From Oleisolibacter albus (lineage in GTDB: Bacteria > Pseudomonadota > Alphaproteobacteria > Azospirillales > Azospirillaceae): DNA of 64,000 bases. Below, piece by piece: positions 1 to 14,396 of the stretch. The notes beneath the pieces were generated by a model. That model saw nothing but the letters and a program-made list of their open reading frames with translations. It was not told the origin of the DNA and did no database searches. Each line of letters begins with the position of its first letter. Positions within the stretch are counted from its first letter, which is position 1. The translations under genes and the position numbers were made by a program. Where the stretch lies: positions 62,001 to 126,000 of the forward strand of contig NZ_QGNJ01000010.1 in assembly GCF_003336875.1 (NCBI RefSeq). The letters are read 5' to 3'.

Positions 1-14
1 CCGGCGTACCGGCG

Positions 15-47
15 AAAAAAGGGGCGGCCCCGCGGGACCGCCCCTTT
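15..47 (-). terminator. Rho-independent terminator of the outer-membrane protein gene
   Basis: A GC-rich inverted repeat (arms about 21-31 and 34-44, one mismatch) is flanked by a run of A on its left side, which reads as a T tract on the minus strand. It lies just past the stop codon of the minus-strand barrel gene. Confidence 0.8.
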
Positions 48-84
48 CTCATGCCCGTCGGGCTCATGCCCGTCGGGCGACCGC

Positions 85-699
85 TCAGAAGTTGTAGCGG
101 ACGGCGACGCGGAACAGGCTGGCGGTGCTGTCGTCCACGCCGCTGCCGCCATTGTTGATCCAGACATAGCGGTAGGACGGGACCAGATCCAGTTCCTTGG
201 TCATCGGGATGGCCACGCCGACCTCACCGAACATGCTGAGGTCGGTGCTGGAGCCGCCGTCGATGGTGGAGCCGCCGAAGGTGAAGTTGTCGATGTCCAC
301 ATCGGCGAAGCCGATACCGGCGCCCACATACGGGGTGAAGCCGGCGATGGCGACGTCATAGTAGCCGGCGACGGTGCCGGTGAAGACCGACTGGTCGGCA
401 CCGAACTTCACCTTGGTGCCGTTGCCCTTGACGTGACCGCCATCGGTCTCGCCATAGCCCAGCTCGCCCTCGAAGCGGAACGAGCCCATGCGGTAGCCGA
501 CAGCGCCGGTGAACATCCAGCCATTGTCGAAATCGATCGAGCCCTTGCCGCCCGCGACGCTGATGTCGCTATGATTCGGCACCAGCCAGCCGAAACCCGG
601 GGCAACATAGAACCCGTCCTTCGCGGAGGCCGCGGCGGAAGCGCCTGTGGCCAGCAGAGCCGTGAGGGCCGTGGTCGCGAGGATCTTCTTCATGCTCAT
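85..699 (-). CDS. Outer-membrane beta-barrel protein (opacity/OmpA-like barrel)
   Basis: About 204 residues: a signal peptide (KKILATTALTALLATG, then an Ala-rich cleavage region) followed by alternating amphipathic strands rich in Gly, Phe and Tyr. It ends in YRYVWINNG and a terminal segment closing with RVAVRYNF; a C-terminal Phe is the BAM-recognition signature of outer-membrane barrels. Length and pattern fit the eight-stranded 'outer membrane protein beta-barrel' group. Probably a structural or surface protein; no catalytic role is visible. I chose the second of three nearby starts (MSMKK) because an AAAGG element lies about nine bases upstream of it. It stands alone, divergent from the TfoX-N gene, and a slightly imperfect 15-bp tandem repeat (51-80) sits between its stop codon and the terminator. 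Confidence 0.8.
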   Translation of the reverse strand: MSMKKILATTALTALLATGASAAASAKDGFYVAPGFGWLVPNHSDISVAGGKGSIDFDNGWMFTGAVGYRMGSFRFEGELGYGETDGGHVKGNGTKVKFGADQSVFTGTVAGYYDVAIAGFTPYVGAGIGFADVDIDNFTFGGSTIDGGSSTDLSMFGEVGVAIPMTKELDLVPSYRYVWINNGGSGVDDSTASLFRVAVRYNF

Positions 700-929
700 G
701 ATTAACAACGCCTTTGAAAGGTCTGAAAACAGAACGACGGGACTATGCGCGCCGGAATCTGTCAGAAAAGTGTCATCCCGGCCGGGCGTTTCCTGAACGC
801 GCCATCCTGTTGCCGTTCAGCAACATTTCCGAACCAGCCGGCGGCCTTGACAGGGCCGCAGCCGCATCCGAGCCTTGTTCCTTCCGCGTCGGCTCTCCGC
901 TGCAGCGCCAGGAAGGAGCGTGCCCCGCC

Positions 930-1310
930 ATGTCCCGCGATTATGTCGACCATCTGCTGGAACTGCTGGCCCCCCTGGGTCCGGTGCGGGCCCGGGCCAT
1001 GTTCGGGGGCTGGGGGCTGTCGCTGGACGGGGCCACCTTCGCCCTGGTCGCCGCCGATATCCTCTATTTCAAAGTCGATGCGCAGACGCGGCCCGGCTAT
1101 GAGGCGTTGGGGTTGCGGCCCTTCGCCCCCTACCCCGACCAGCCGCACCGGGTCATGGGCTATTTCCCGCCCCCCGATACGGTGTTCGACGACGAGGATG
1201 AGCTGCTGTCCTGGGCCCGGCCGGCCGTGGATGTGGCCCTGCGGGCCCGCGCCGCCAAGGTGGCCAGACCCCGGCGCGGCACCGCTGCCCGCGTTCCCAC
1301 CCGGACATGA
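930..1310 (+). CDS. TfoX N-terminal domain protein
   Basis: A 126-residue protein that is essentially one TfoX/Sxy N-terminal domain: [15 protein letters not shown] near residues 15-30, then an FKVD segment and [13 protein letters not shown]. In gammaproteobacteria Sxy activates competence genes with CRP, but isolated N-domain proteins are widespread in alphaproteobacteria and have no established role. The start is set by GGAAGGAG about ten bases upstream; a longer in-frame extension exists but shows no ribosome site. A basic, Arg/Ala-rich tail follows the domain. The gene converges on rpoD, sharing a two-way terminator with it. Confidence 0.75.
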   Translation: MSRDYVDHLLELLAPLGPVRARAMFGGWGLSLDGATFALVAADILYFKVDAQTRPGYEALGLRPFAPYPDQPHRVMGYFPPPDTVFDDEDELLSWARPAVDVALRARAAKVARPRRGTAARVPTRT

Positions 1311-1341
1311 AAAAGGCCGGTGGGATGCACCGGCCTTTTCC
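1311..1341. terminator. Bidirectional terminator between the TfoX-N gene and rpoD
   Basis: Perfect 12-bp stem (AAAAGGCCGGTG / CACCGGCCTTTT) around a five-base loop. The A run on one side and T run on the other let it serve both convergent genes. Confidence 0.85.
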
Positions 1342-1364
1342 GTCTCGACACACCAGCGTCCGGA

Positions 1365-3314
<1,950 letters not shown>

Positions 3315-3433
3315 TCGCTCGCTGCCCCCGCACTCCAAGGCTGCTACGGGTAAACGCATAGGGTCGACTCGAGCAAGTCACCCGGTCGACTCGAACCCTA
3401 TCCTGGATCGTCTCTTCTGCATGCTGGCGTCCG

Positions 3434-3455
3434 CCTGTGTCAAAAAAGACACAGG
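3434..3455 (-). promoter_or_regulatory. Hairpin with T-run loop in the dnaG-rpoD spacer
   Basis: Perfect 8-bp stem (CCTGTGTC / GACACAGG) around a six-base loop that is all T in the transcript sense. It sits between the dnaG stop and the rpoD start. The T tract is in the loop rather than after the stem, so it is not a standard terminator; an RNA processing or protein-binding element of rpoD mRNA is possible. A direct repeat GGTCGACTCGA (3362-3372 and 3384-3394) lies further downstream in the same spacer. Confidence 0.4.
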
Positions 3456-3505
3456 CAGGCGCTCGGCCCGGCGGTCATTTCGGCTCCAGGACCGGGCCCC
3501 AGCCC

Positions 3506-5353
3506 TCATTGTCCCGATTCCGGCATGTCCGCCGCCAAACCCCGCAGAGTCAGCAGCTCCTGTTTCAGCGCAATCAGCCGGTTATACTCCGACTCCGTGA
3601 AGTTCTCCCGGAACCGGCGCTCGGCCTCCTGCACCTCCTGCTGGAGCAGCGAATCTTCGGAACTGAGCCAAACCTCCTGCCAGCCACTCTTCGCCGCTTC
3701 GATCGACGCTCCTGGTTGCGCAAACTTCGGCGCCTCTGCACTCAGCAGATCTTCCAGCGTCTCGGACAAGCCGCGCTCCGACAAGTGGCGACGTAAGGCT
3801 GCGGCGTCAAGTGTGGAATTCATCGTCAGGCATGCGACCAATTCCTGCCTCAGCCCATCCAGACGCGGGTCATCGAACGCCGCAGCGACCAGACGCTCGC
3901 CGATCGCGTCGAACAAACCGGGATGATGCAGCAGCGGCAGCAGCAGCCAGCGCTCGCGCCGGCTCGAGGTATTGCCCACGCCCCGGCGCAGCGATTTCTC
4001 CCACAGCCGGCTGACCGGGATCTCCCCCGGCTGCGGCCGGCGGGGGCCGCCGCGGCCGCCAGCCTTGGGCCGGAACTCGCGCACCAGCCGGAACAGCCGG
4101 TCGCGCATCTCCTGTTCATAGGCCCGGCGCACCCGCGGATCGGCGATCTGCTGGCAGCGCGCCAGCAGGGCCGCCTCCAGCCCGGCGCGGTCGTCGGGGT
4201 CGGACAGGGTGCGGCCCGCCGCTTCCAGCTCCCAGACCACATCGGCCAGCGAGCGGGCGCGGTCGAGCACGCCCTGGAACGCCGCCTTGCCACCGCTGCG
4301 GATCAGGCTGTCCGGGTCCTCCTTCTCCGGCAGGAAGGCGACAGAGACCGAATGGTCCGGCATCAGCAGCGGCAGGATGCGCTCCACCGCCCGCTCCGCC
4401 GCCCGGCGGCCGGCATTGTCGCCGTCGAAACAGAGGATGGGGGTGCGGCGCCCCTCCGGCGCCAGCTTCCACAGTTCCAGGATCTGGGTTTCGGTCATGG
4501 CCGTGCCCAGCGGCGCCACCGCCCCCTCGAATCCGGCCAGGACGCAGGAGATCACGTCCATATAGCCTTCGGTGACGATCAGCGGATGCCCATCCGCCGC
4601 CGCCTGCCGGGCCCGCGACATGCCATAGAGCAGATTGCCCTTGTGGAACAGCGGGTTGTCGGCCGAGTTCATGTATTTCGGCCCGTCCCCCTCCATGATG
4701 CGGCCACCGAAGGCCACCACGCGGCCGCGGCGGTCGGTCACCGGGAACATGACCCGGTTCCAGAAGAAGGCGCGCAGGCCCCGCCCGTTCTCCGGCCGCT
4801 TGAACAGGCCGGCCTCGACCATGTCGGCCTCGGCATAGCCGGCCTCGGTCAGCAGACCGTGCAGCCCGGCGCCTTCCTGCGGCGCGAAGCCCAGGCGGAA
4901 GCGGGCAATGGCCTCGTCATCCAGGCCGCGGCGGCGCAGATACTCGTAGCCCCGGCGCCCCGACGGCTGGCGCAGCTGGTCCTCGAAATATCTGGCCGCC
5001 CGCTCGACCAGATCATACAGCGATTTCTGCCGCTCGAACTTGGCCCGGGCCTCGGGCGTGGCCTTGGGCACCTGCATGCTGGCCTCGGCCGCCAGCTGCT
5101 CCACCGCCTCGATGAAGGACAGGTTGCCATGGCGCATGACGAAGGCGATGTGGTCGCCATGGGCACCGCAGCCGAAGCAATGAAAGAAACCCTTGGCGTC
5201 GTTCACATAGAAGCTGGGCGTCTTCTCATTGTGGAACGGGCACGGCGCCTTGAACTCGCGGCCGGCGCGGATTAGGCGCATCCGCTTCATCACCACGTCC
5301 GACAGCGACAGACGGGCGCGCAACTCGTCCAGGAACTGCGGCGGCAGGGACAT
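3506..5353 (-). CDS. dnaG: DNA primase
   Basis: 615 residues, normal for a bacterial primase. It makes RNA primers at the replication fork and is recruited by DnaB through its C-terminal domain. The CHC2 zinc-binding domain is at the front: Cys38-Pro-Phe-His41 and Cys59-Phe-Gly-Cys62. The RNA polymerase core follows, with the TOPRIM motifs VTEGYMDVISC and PILCFDGDNAGRRAAERA around residues 260-330 (catalytic Glu and Asp residues). The C-terminal part is helical and ends with a region that would contact DnaB. The gene lies between the YqeY gene and rpoD, all on the minus strand, consistent with co-transcription in the macromolecular synthesis operon. Confidence 0.97.
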   Translation of the reverse strand: MSLPPQFLDELRARLSLSDVVMKRMRLIRAGREFKAPCPFHNEKTPSFYVNDAKGFFHCFGCGAHGDHIAFVMRHGNLSFIEAVEQLAAEASMQVPKATPEARAKFERQKSLYDLVERAARYFEDQLRQPSGRRGYEYLRRRGLDDEAIARFRLGFAPQEGAGLHGLLTEAGYAEADMVEAGLFKRPENGRGLRAFFWNRVMFPVTDRRGRVVAFGGRIMEGDGPKYMNSADNPLFHKGNLLYGMSRARQAAADGHPLIVTEGYMDVISCVLAGFEGAVAPLGTAMTETQILELWKLAPEGRRTPILCFDGDNAGRRAAERAVERILPLLMPDHSVSVAFLPEKEDPDSLIRSGGKAAFQGVLDRARSLADVVWELEAAGRTLSDPDDRAGLEAALLARCQQIADPRVRRAYEQEMRDRLFRLVREFRPKAGGRGGPRRPQPGEIPVSRLWEKSLRRGVGNTSSRRERWLLLPLLHHPGLFDAIGERLVAAAFDDPRLDGLRQELVACLTMNSTLDAAALRRHLSERGLSETLEDLLSAEAPKFAQPGASIEAAKSGWQEVWLSSEDSLLQQEVQEAERRFRENFTESEYNRLIALKQELLTLRGLAADMPESGQ

Positions 5354-5473
5354 CGGTCAGGCCAGGGGGTGACGGGAGTTCAAGCGGAGGAGAATAGCGC
5401 AAGCCGGGTGCAGGAAGCCATGCCCGCCCGCACCTGTCCCCGCCGTCTTCACTTATCCACAGGGGCGGACATG

Positions 5474-5500
5474 GCAAGGGCCGCCCGGGGCGGCCCTTGC
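5474..5500 (-). terminator. Strong hairpin after the YqeY gene
   Basis: Perfect 13-bp stem GCAAGGGCCGCCC / GGGCGGCCCTTGC with almost no loop. No T tract follows on the minus strand, so it may be a weak terminator, an attenuator that sets dnaG level, or a stabilising 3' structure. Confidence 0.5.
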
Positions 5501-5526
5501 ACGACTCTTCCTCGGCGGGCCGGACG

Positions 5527-5985
5527 TCAGCCCACCAGGGCCTGACGCACCAGGCCGCTGGCCTTGGCAAAATCCATCTGGCCGGCATAGCGGCTGCGCA
5601 GGTCGGCCATGACCCGGCCCATATCCTTGACGCCGGCGGCGCCGATCTCCTGGATCAGGGCGGCCACGGCGGCCTTGGTCTCGTCCTCCGTCATCTGCTT
5701 GGGCATGAAGCCCTCGATGACGACGATCTCCTCCTGCTCCTGCTGTGCCAGTTCCAGGCGCCCGCCCTGCTCATACATCTGGATGGATTCGCGGCGCTGC
5801 TTGATCATGGTCTGCAGCATGGACAGCAATTCGGCTTCGTCGATGCCGTCGGTCTGGCCGCGGCCGCGGGCGGCGATATCCCGGTCCTTCAGCGCCGCCA
5901 GAATCAGGCGGACGGTGGCAATGACGCGCTGATCCTTGGCGCGCATGGCCTCCTTCAAGGCCTCGTTGAGCCGCGAGCGCAGCAT
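5527..5985 (-). CDS. GatB/YqeY domain protein
   Basis: 152 residues covering the whole YqeY family: MLRSRLNEALKEAMRAKD at the N-terminus, TVRLILAALKDRDI, the charged middle with EEIVVIEGFMPKQM, and the closing MADLRSRYAGQMDFAKAS. The fold is the tail domain of the GatB amidotransferase subunit; GatB uses this tail to bind tRNA, so a role with tRNA is plausible, but the molecular activity of free YqeY is not established. Its position directly upstream of dnaG and rpoD is typical of many bacteria. It diverges from carA, with about 290 bases of shared upstream DNA. Confidence 0.9.
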   Translation of the reverse strand: MLRSRLNEALKEAMRAKDQRVIATVRLILAALKDRDIAARGRGQTDGIDEAELLSMLQTMIKQRRESIQMYEQGGRLELAQQEQEEIVVIEGFMPKQMTEDETKAAVAALIQEIGAAGVKDMGRVMADLRSRYAGQMDFAKASGLVRQALVG

Positions 5986-6279
5986 GGTTTCATATCCTCG
6001 TGTGAAAGCGAGTTACGAAGTTTACGCAAGTTTTCGTCGCTCTTCCAGCCTTTCGCCGCGGCGGGCAGCCGTGGCCCCGGCGCAGACGGCCTCTGCGTTC
6101 AGCCGGGTTGACCCCGCCCGCGGCCTTGTCTATCTGACCCGCAGACGCTCCGGCCCTCCCGGCGCGCCGCTTTGCCCTGCCCGGATGCCGACACGGTCTC
6201 GTCCTGGGGGTGGACCGGTGACAGGGGGGCAGACCGCCCGGACCCGCGCCATAACCCGCGACATTAAGGTGCCCAGCCG

Positions 6280-7458
<1,179 letters not shown>

Positions 7459-7501
7459 CGGCCGGCGCCTTCTTTTCCTGCGCCCTCTTCACCTTTCGGG
7501 G

Positions 7502-7532
7502 GAACGGCTGGCCGCATCGTGGCCAGCCGTTC
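7502..7532. terminator. Hairpin between carA and the DUF3618 gene
   Basis: Perfect 12-bp stem GAACGGCTGGCC / GGCCAGCCGTTC with a seven-base loop, between two convergent genes. T tracts are short, so it may act in both directions with moderate strength. Confidence 0.65.
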
Positions 7533-7552
7533 TCCTGTCGGGGCCCGCGCGA

Positions 7553-8158
7553 TCATAGGCGCGGCTCCCCCTCCGCTCCACGGCCAGTCCCCGGCCCCGT
7601 GGTCACCGTGCCGCCGGTCACCGTTCCCGTGGATACCGTGCTGGTGCCGACGGCAGCGCCGGTCACCGCGGCCGCCGGCCGGGACCCATCCTGTTGCCCG
7701 GCATCCTGCTGACGGAAAGCCTCGGCGGCGTCACGGGCGGACTGGGGGCTGCGGCCGCGCCCCAGCAACTCGTCGGGATCGGGCGAGCGGCCGCGCAGGC
7801 TGGCCTGTCCACCATCCTCCACATGCGTATGGTGGCGGTCGGCCGGGATATCGGGGCCGAGACGCTGGCGCATGGGCTCGTACCCCGCCAGATGCCGCCG
7901 CCGCGGCCCGCGGGTGGCCTCGAAGGCCAGCCAGGCGATGCCGACGCCGATCAGCGCCAGCGGCAAGGGGTTGCGCGCCACCACGTCGCCCACCTCGTCC
8001 AGCAGGGCACGCCCGCGCGGATTGCCCTGGACCCAGCCCAGGGCGCTGTCCAGCATATGCTCCGGTTGCAGGCGCCGCTCGATCTCGGCGGCAGTGCGGC
8101 TCATATCCCGGCGGGTGGCCTCGATATCGCGCTCGATATCCTCGGAACGGTTGCTCAT
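7553..8158 (-). CDS. DUF3618 family protein
   Basis: 201 residues. The front matches the DUF3618 pattern: SEDIERDIEATRRDMSRTAAEIERRL, an amphipathic helix expected to pack on membranes or a partner, followed by a single hydrophobic stretch PLPLALIGVGIAWLAFEA near residues 65-83. The rest is low-complexity, rich in Gly, Thr, Arg and Asp, with a Val/Thr/Gly repeat at the end. In other alphaproteobacteria DUF3618 genes sit with a phage-holin-like membrane protein and a third small gene; neither partner is here. The start follows a strong GGAAGGA site. Function unknown; membrane association is an inference from the hydrophobic segment. Confidence 0.7.
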   Translation of the reverse strand: MSNRSEDIERDIEATRRDMSRTAAEIERRLQPEHMLDSALGWVQGNPRGRALLDEVGDVVARNPLPLALIGVGIAWLAFEATRGPRRRHLAGYEPMRQRLGPDIPADRHHTHVEDGGQASLRGRSPDPDELLGRGRSPQSARDAAEAFRQQDAGQQDGSRPAAAVTGAAVGTSTVSTGTVTGGTVTTGPGTGRGAEGEPRL

Positions 8159-8367
8159 CGCTCGTCCTTCCCGTGCAGCATTCTGGGCCAAGCCGGCCCT
8201 CCACCCCGGTCCGCAGGCGGGCCGGGTGCGGAAATCCTGCATAGCAACACCGGAGGACGACCGGAGTTTCAGCGCCGCTCCCCATCCGAAAGAGAGTTCC
8301 GGACCTATTCCCCCGCAGGCAGGTCTTTCGTACAGTGGTAGGGTTGTCCGGATCGGGGGACCCGCAC

Positions 8368-8697
8368 ATGGGCCTGTTCGACTTTCTCAAGCACACGGTG
8401 GTCGAAAAGGTCCCCGTTGCCAAATACACGGCAATCATCCGGGTGGATGGCAAGCCGTTCGGCGTGGCCAATCTTGGCATGGACAGCGTCACCGTCAGCG
8501 GCGGCAAGCTGAAACCCGGCCAATCCGTGGCCTTCGATCTGGTCCTGAAGGACCCCAAGGAGAATCTGGCCCTGCGCGGCAGCGGCACCGTGTCCAGCGC
8601 GGGCAAGGACACAGCCAAGATCAGCTTCGACGGGTTGTCCCAGCCCCAGCGGCAGGCCGTCGCCCGTTTTCTGGCGCGGTACATCATCACCCGATGA
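8368..8697 (+). CDS. Small PilZ-like beta-barrel protein
   Basis: 109 residues, acidic/basic balanced and soluble. After a short helix (MGLFDFLKHTVV) it shows an alternating strand pattern resembling PilZ domains: AIIRVDGKPFGVANLGMDSV, then GGKLKPGQSVAFDLVL and AKISFDGLSQPQRQAVARFL. The canonical c-di-GMP motif (RxxxR ... DxSxxG) is not convincing, since GVANLGMDSV replaces the second half, so ligand binding is doubtful. The start is supported by GGGGGA about eight bases upstream. It overlaps the next gene by four bases (ATGA), so the two are translationally coupled. Family assignment is tentative. Confidence 0.5.
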   Translation: MGLFDFLKHTVVEKVPVAKYTAIIRVDGKPFGVANLGMDSVTVSGGKLKPGQSVAFDLVLKDPKENLALRGSGTVSSAGKDTAKISFDGLSQPQRQAVARFLARYIITR

Positions 8698-9224
8698 TCC
8701 GGGCCGCCGCGCCGCACCTGTCCCGTCCCTGCCTTCTGCTGCTGGCCCTGCTTCTCGGGCCGGCTCCCACGCTGGCGGCGCAGCCGGCCGAGCCGCCGCC
8801 GGCTGATCCGGCCAGACCCGTCCCGCGCCTGGCTCCGGCGCCGCCGGGCGCCATGAACCACCTGCCCTACGATCCCGATCCGTCGCCGGCCGTGGCGCCG
8901 CCCCGTCCTGCCTGGCAGCGGCGCGACCGCGTCGCCTATGCCTTCGACAAGCCATCGCTGCAGATCATCACCCCGGCGCCGGACCTGTCGAAACTGTGCC
9001 GCCAGGGCCGCTTCAACCAGCGCATCGACATGGCCTACCGCGCCTTCGGTCCCGGCGAGCGTCCCCTGGGCGTGGCCTACGGCTTCATGGCCGTCAATCT
9101 GATCGATCCGCTGAACCGGCGCCAGACCGATACGGTCTATTTCTTCCGTGACCATAATGGCGGCCGCTGCCAGGTCTTCACCGCCAGGCTGGACGACCTG
9201 AAACCCTGGTTCGTCGGGCCCTGA
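8694..9224 (+). CDS. Exported hypothetical protein with Pro-rich N-region
   Basis: 176 residues, unrecognised. A clear signal peptide is present (CLLLLALLLGPAPTLAAQ, cleavage near residue 29), followed by a Pro/Ala-rich linker of about 50 residues. A compact C-terminal domain contains two cysteines (LSKLCRQGRFNQRIDMAY and DHNGGRCQVFTARLDDL) that could form a disulphide in the periplasm. The start codon overlaps the stop of the PilZ-like gene, implying coupled synthesis of a cytosolic and an exported protein. Nothing catalytic is visible. Confidence 0.6.
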   Translation: MIRAAAPHLSRPCLLLLALLLGPAPTLAAQPAEPPPADPARPVPRLAPAPPGAMNHLPYDPDPSPAVAPPRPAWQRRDRVAYAFDKPSLQIITPAPDLSKLCRQGRFNQRIDMAYRAFGPGERPLGVAYGFMAVNLIDPLNRRQTDTVYFFRDHNGGRCQVFTARLDDLKPWFVGP

Positions 9225-9418
9225 CCCGCCCCGTTCCCCATCATCGGTCCCCGCGTCCCGCCCTGCGCATCCCTGGACGGCGGGTTCAGCGCTTCCCTCA
9301 CGGAACCAGTGCCTCTATAGAGAGCCCTCAGCCGGACGTCCCCCGCACCACCCCTGGTACGGCGGGCGCTTTCGTGCGACCAGAGCGACCCCCTCCCTGA
9401 TCCACGGCTGACCGAGAC

Positions 9419-12682
<3,264 letters not shown>

Positions 12683-12695
12683 GAAGACAGGGCGG

Positions 12696-12728
12696 CGGTG
12701 CGGGTTCTCCGCACCGGCGTGGTCTTTT
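12696..12728 (+). terminator. Terminator after carB
   Basis: 8-bp stem CGGTGCGG / CCGCACCG with a five-base loop, then GCGTGGTC and TTTTT. It lies between the carB stop and the greA start, so greA either has its own promoter or depends on read-through. Confidence 0.75.
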
Positions 12729-12764
12729 TATTCTGCGGCAACCAGTTCGCGGGTGAAAGGTACG

Positions 12765-13238
12765 ATGGAAAAAGTTCCGATGACGGCCCGGGGGTTCAAC
12801 CGGCTGCAGGAAGAGCTGAAGCACCTGAAGACCGTTGAGCGTCCCAATGTGATCAAGGCGATCGCCGAGGCGCGCGAGCATGGCGACCTGTCCGAGAACG
12901 CTGAATATCATGCGGCCCGGGAGCGGCAGAGCTTCATCGAGGGCCGGGTGATGGAGCTGGAGGACAAGATCAGCCGCGCCGAGGTCATCGATCCGTCCAA
13001 GCTGAGCGGCAATGCCGTGAAGTTCGGGGCCAGCGTGACCCTGGCGGATGAGGATACCGACGAGGAGGTGACCTATCAGATCGTCGGCCAGGATGAGAGC
13101 GACATCAAGCAGGGCCTGATCAGCATCACCAGCCCGCTGGCCCGCGCCCTGATTGCCAAGACCGTGGGCGACATGGTCGAGGTGACGACTCCCGGTGGCA
13201 GCAAGAGCTACGAGATCGTCGGTATCGACTTCAAGTAA
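12765..13238 (+). CDS. greA: Transcription elongation factor GreA
   Basis: 157 residues, matching the family length. GreA inserts its coiled coil into the RNA polymerase secondary channel to stimulate cleavage of backtracked RNA. The N-terminal coiled coil is [20 protein letters not shown], with the tip motif [19 protein letters not shown] carrying the conserved acidic residues near position 40-45. The C-terminal FKBP-like domain includes [20 protein letters not shown] and [19 protein letters not shown] chose the ATG ([10 protein letters not shown]) because GAAAGG lies correctly upstream; a GTG twelve bases earlier is in frame but unlikely. A strong terminator follows. Confidence 0.97.
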   Translation: MEKVPMTARGFNRLQEELKHLKTVERPNVIKAIAEAREHGDLSENAEYHAARERQSFIEGRVMELEDKISRAEVIDPSKLSGNAVKFGASVTLADEDTDEEVTYQIVGQDESDIKQGLISITSPLARALIAKTVGDMVEVTTPGGSKSYEIVGIDFK

Positions 13239-13261
13239 GCCACCGCCGCAGACCGCAGGAA

Positions 13262-13297
13262 CGCCCGCCGCGGGAAATCCCCGGCGGGCGTTTTTTT
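13262..13297 (+). terminator. Rho-independent terminator of greA
   Basis: CGCCCGCC stem paired with GGCGGGCG (extended by inner GGG/CCC pairs around AAAT), followed by seven T residues. Textbook intrinsic terminator. Confidence 0.92.
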
Positions 13298-13427
13298 GCC
13301 GGCCCCTGTCCCGCGTCGTCCCCATGCCGGCCATGGCGGCAATGCCGTGAGCGCAACCGGGCCGGCGCTTGAGATATTGCCGGCGGCGGTCTAGAAACGC
13401 CTGCATCGGAGCTGGAGGGTCAGGGCG

Positions 13428-14297
13428 ATGCAGGGCATGTGGCGGGTCGCGTTCGAGGTGCCGGAGGCGTTCACACCGCTGTTCGCGGAGATCGTCGAGC
13501 CGCATGTGGACGCCGTCTCCACCTTCGAGCTGGAGGAAGGCGGCCTGTGGCTGGTGGAGTGCACCTCCTATGCCGAGCCGGACACCAGCCGTATTTCCAT
13601 GAAGCTGGCCGTGCTGGCCGCCTCACTGGGCATCGCCGAACCGGCCCTGACCAAGGAGCCGCTGCCGCCCATCGACTGGGTGACCAAGACCTATCTCAGC
13701 TTCCCGCCGATCACGGCCGGGCGCTTCTTCATCCATGGCAGCCATCACAAGAAGCCGGTGCCGCTGGGCAAGGTCGGTCTGCAGATCGAGGCGGCCATGG
13801 CCTTCGGTTCGGGCGAGCATGCCACCACCCAGGGCTGCCTGCGCGCCATCTCCGACCTCAGCAAGGTCGGCGGCTTCCGCAACGCCCTCGATATGGGCTG
13901 CGGCTCCGGCATCCTCGCCTTCGCCCTGGCCAAGCTGCGCAAGATCCCGGTGGTGGGTGTGGACATCGACGCCCTGTCGATCGAGATCGCCCAGGAAAAC
14001 GCCGTGCTGAACCGCGTGCACAAGCTGGTCGATCTCTATCACGGCAATGGCTACCACACCGCCGCTGTGCGCCGGCACGGGCCGTTCGATCTGGTGGTGT
14101 CGAACATCCTGGCCCGGCCGCTGGCCCGCATGGCGCCGCAGCTGCGCCGCGCCCTGATCCCGGGCGGCACCGCCATCTTCTCCGGCCTGCTGGTGCGGCA
14201 GGAGGCCCTGGTCATCAACGCCCACCGCGCCCAGGGCCTGCACCTGGTGCGCCGCCACCGCCTGGGTGACTGGTCGACCCTGGTGATGCAGGGCTGA
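13428..14297 (+). CDS. prmA: Ribosomal protein L11 methyltransferase
   Basis: 289 residues, normal length. It uses S-adenosylmethionine to trimethylate ribosomal protein L11. The N-terminal recognition domain covers about the first 100 residues (WRVAFEVPEAFTPLFAEIVE). The methyltransferase domain has the family signature EAAMAFGSGEHATTQGCL near residue 120, motif I LDMGCGSGILAFALAK, the acidic motif VVGVDIDALSIEIAQENA, and the catalytic-site VVSNILARPLARMAP. All key motifs are intact. It follows greA but is separated from it by a terminator, so it probably has its own promoter in the preceding 130 bases. Confidence 0.96.
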   Translation: MQGMWRVAFEVPEAFTPLFAEIVEPHVDAVSTFELEEGGLWLVECTSYAEPDTSRISMKLAVLAASLGIAEPALTKEPLPPIDWVTKTYLSFPPITAGRFFIHGSHHKKPVPLGKVGLQIEAAMAFGSGEHATTQGCLRAISDLSKVGGFRNALDMGCGSGILAFALAKLRKIPVVGVDIDALSIEIAQENAVLNRVHKLVDLYHGNGYHTAAVRRHGPFDLVVSNILARPLARMAPQLRRALIPGGTAIFSGLLVRQEALVINAHRAQGLHLVRRHRLGDWSTLVMQG

Positions 14298-14340
14298 TCC
14301 CGGGGGGCCGACCACAGCTCCGGCAGCAGCGTTGGCAGCA

Positions 14341-14374
14341 GAACGGGCCGGGGGAAACCCCGGCCCGTTCGTTT
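14341..14374. terminator. Bidirectional terminator downstream of prmA
   Basis: Perfect 13-bp stem GAACGGGCCGGGG / CCCCGGCCCGTTC closed by a GAAA tetraloop, between convergent genes; GTTTC follows on the plus strand. Confidence 0.85.
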
Positions 14375-14396
14375 CTCCGTCCTGGAAAGCGGGGCC

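Noticed and set aside
3923-5275. 450-codon frame opposite dnaG
   Set aside because: Antisense to an intact primase with all motifs; composition typical of GC-rich shadows.
12753-12765. GTG start for greA
   Set aside because: The Shine-Dalgarno-like GAAAGG would lie inside the coding region, and family members begin at the later ATG.
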